From: Syngnathus acus
Lineage: Eukaryota > Chordata > Actinopteri > Syngnathiformes > Syngnathidae
Assembly: GCF_901709675.1 (NCBI RefSeq)
Contig: NC_051087.1
Location: 10,132,884 to 10,196,883, forward strand
Length of the DNA: 64,000 bases
Direction: 5' to 3'
Shown here: one piece after another, positions 63,401 to 64,000 of the stretch
How positions within the stretch are numbered: position 1 is the first letter of the stretch
Layout of the letters: each line of letters begins with the position of its first letter
Notes under the pieces: generated by a model
What the model was told of the DNA's origin: nothing
Seen by the model: the letters and a program-made list of their open reading frames with translations, nothing else
Databases searched by the model: none
Position numbers and translations under genes: made by a program

Positions 63401-64000
63401 TGTACACTAAAAACATTGCAGTCCATCATACACAATAACATGTTCATTGTTCGTCATCAAGTGGCACAGGACGTATAAACCTTGGTCTCCTGGCAACCAA
63501 CAAATAAACCCTCAGGCTTCAATCACCAAGAATTCTCATGTTAACAGTTCACTCAAAGAAGTCTCGCAAATGGCTTGAATAAAAGTAGGTGGCAGAAAGA
63601 ATTTGCTATTCGTAAAAAAGGGGTGACTAGACTTACAGTAACTCTTGCTCATACAAAACATTCACACGGTGATCAGAACGAATCAACAAGTTTGGTAACA
63701 TTTCCAGTTAATCAGCTCAAACCCTAAAAGGAATCCACCAACAAGCGCAAGACTCTTTTGATTGATTCCGCTAATCCCACATCAGAACAGCATGGAGCCC
63801 CTCCAAAATCCCACCAAATCTTTTAGCGCCTACATGAAAAGCTGTTTGTTAGCAGCAGGACCGCTGGACCCGGTTACAGCTTTCAACAAGTTGTAACACA
63901 ATGTGGTCAAATTACAATGTTGACCTCCCACATTTCTACTCTTAATATCCTAATACTCTTAACTACCTGGATGGCATCAAAATATCTGGACTTGTGCTGA

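Larger units (their letters stand above)
18898..64000 (-). other. xylt1: xylt1 gene (5' end beyond the window)
   Basis: XYLT1 is a Golgi type II membrane enzyme (GT14 family). It transfers xylose from UDP-xylose to serine on core proteins and so starts chondroitin, dermatan and heparan sulfate chains on proteoglycans. Ten consecutive exons on the minus strand (W1 55,277-54,719 to W10 21,654-21,332) have canonical splice sites and compatible phases. They total 2,532 nt, or 843 residues plus TAG. They cover part of the luminal stem, the Branch/GT14 catalytic domain and the C-terminal xylosyltransferase domain. Human XYLT1 is 959 residues, so only the N-terminal tail, transmembrane segment and first stem residues are missing. 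Sequence choice between xylt1 and xylt2 favours xylt1, because the DGYYSHRPKEK stem and most blocks match XYLT1. The 3' limit is uncertain. Confidence 0.92.
55278..64000 (-). other. xylt1: xylt1 5' intron, partial
   Basis: 8.7 kb upstream of W1. I searched the minus strand for the short preceding exon (expected to end like LETQ before a GT donor) and for the signal-anchor exon, and found neither, so they should lie beyond 64,000. The stretch holds an interspersed repeat copy, a long TG/AG microsatellite and a CCAT tract. Open frames of up to 185 codons here (61,168-61,725) have no recognisable domain. Confidence 0.75.

Overview
The window is vertebrate nuclear DNA, most likely from a teleost fish. 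It has spliced genes with GT/AG introns and short introns. Fish-type non-autonomous DNA transposons and long TG/TTTA microsatellites are scattered between exons. Three protein-coding genes can be supported. The species is not determinable from the sequence; a percomorph-type compact genome is an inference.

Layout. 1-1960 (+): the last three coding exons and 3' UTR of a notum-family Wnt deacylase, with the rest of the gene off the left edge. 2545-5376 (+): a complete five-exon rps15a (40S ribosomal protein uS8/S15a), with a 5' TOP-type non-coding first exon and a predicted 130-residue product. 5400 to about 18,900: intergenic DNA with no recognisable gene, holding microsatellites, a palindromic MITE, a partial hAT-like repeat and a dead Tc1/mariner-type transposase fragment. 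About 18,900-64,000 (-): xylt1 (protein xylosyltransferase 1). Ten consecutive coding exons, W1-W10 in transcription order, lie between 55,277 and 21,332. All splice phases agree and together they encode 843 residues plus a stop. The N-terminal exon(s) with the transmembrane anchor lie beyond 64,000. rps15a and xylt1 converge. RPS15A and XYLT1 both map to human 16p12, so their linkage is ancestral. Human NOTUM is on 17q25, so its neighbourhood here differs.

The most unusual object is at about 30,870-36,437, inside the 9.7-kb xylt1 intron between W7 and W8. It is a 5.5-kb composite inverted repeat (foldback). Outer arms of about 450 bp rich in GTGAACGA-type motifs enclose a GC-box/CCAAT/CRE promoter-like module. 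Next come three tandem units per arm carrying tRNA-like pol III A and B boxes and telomere-like CCCTAACCC. The core holds nested hAT-type palindromes, DR1 nuclear-receptor-like sites and a near-identical 558-bp tandem duplication. The right arm has a 653-bp block with no partner in the left arm. I do not recognise the whole as a named element.

Functionally the three genes are independent: Wnt signal termination (notum), translation (rps15a) and initiation of glycosaminoglycan chains on proteoglycans (xylt1). Other xylt1 introns contain further hAT-type MITEs, two with terminal inverted repeats and recognisable 8-bp target duplications, and two copies of a common fish interspersed repeat.
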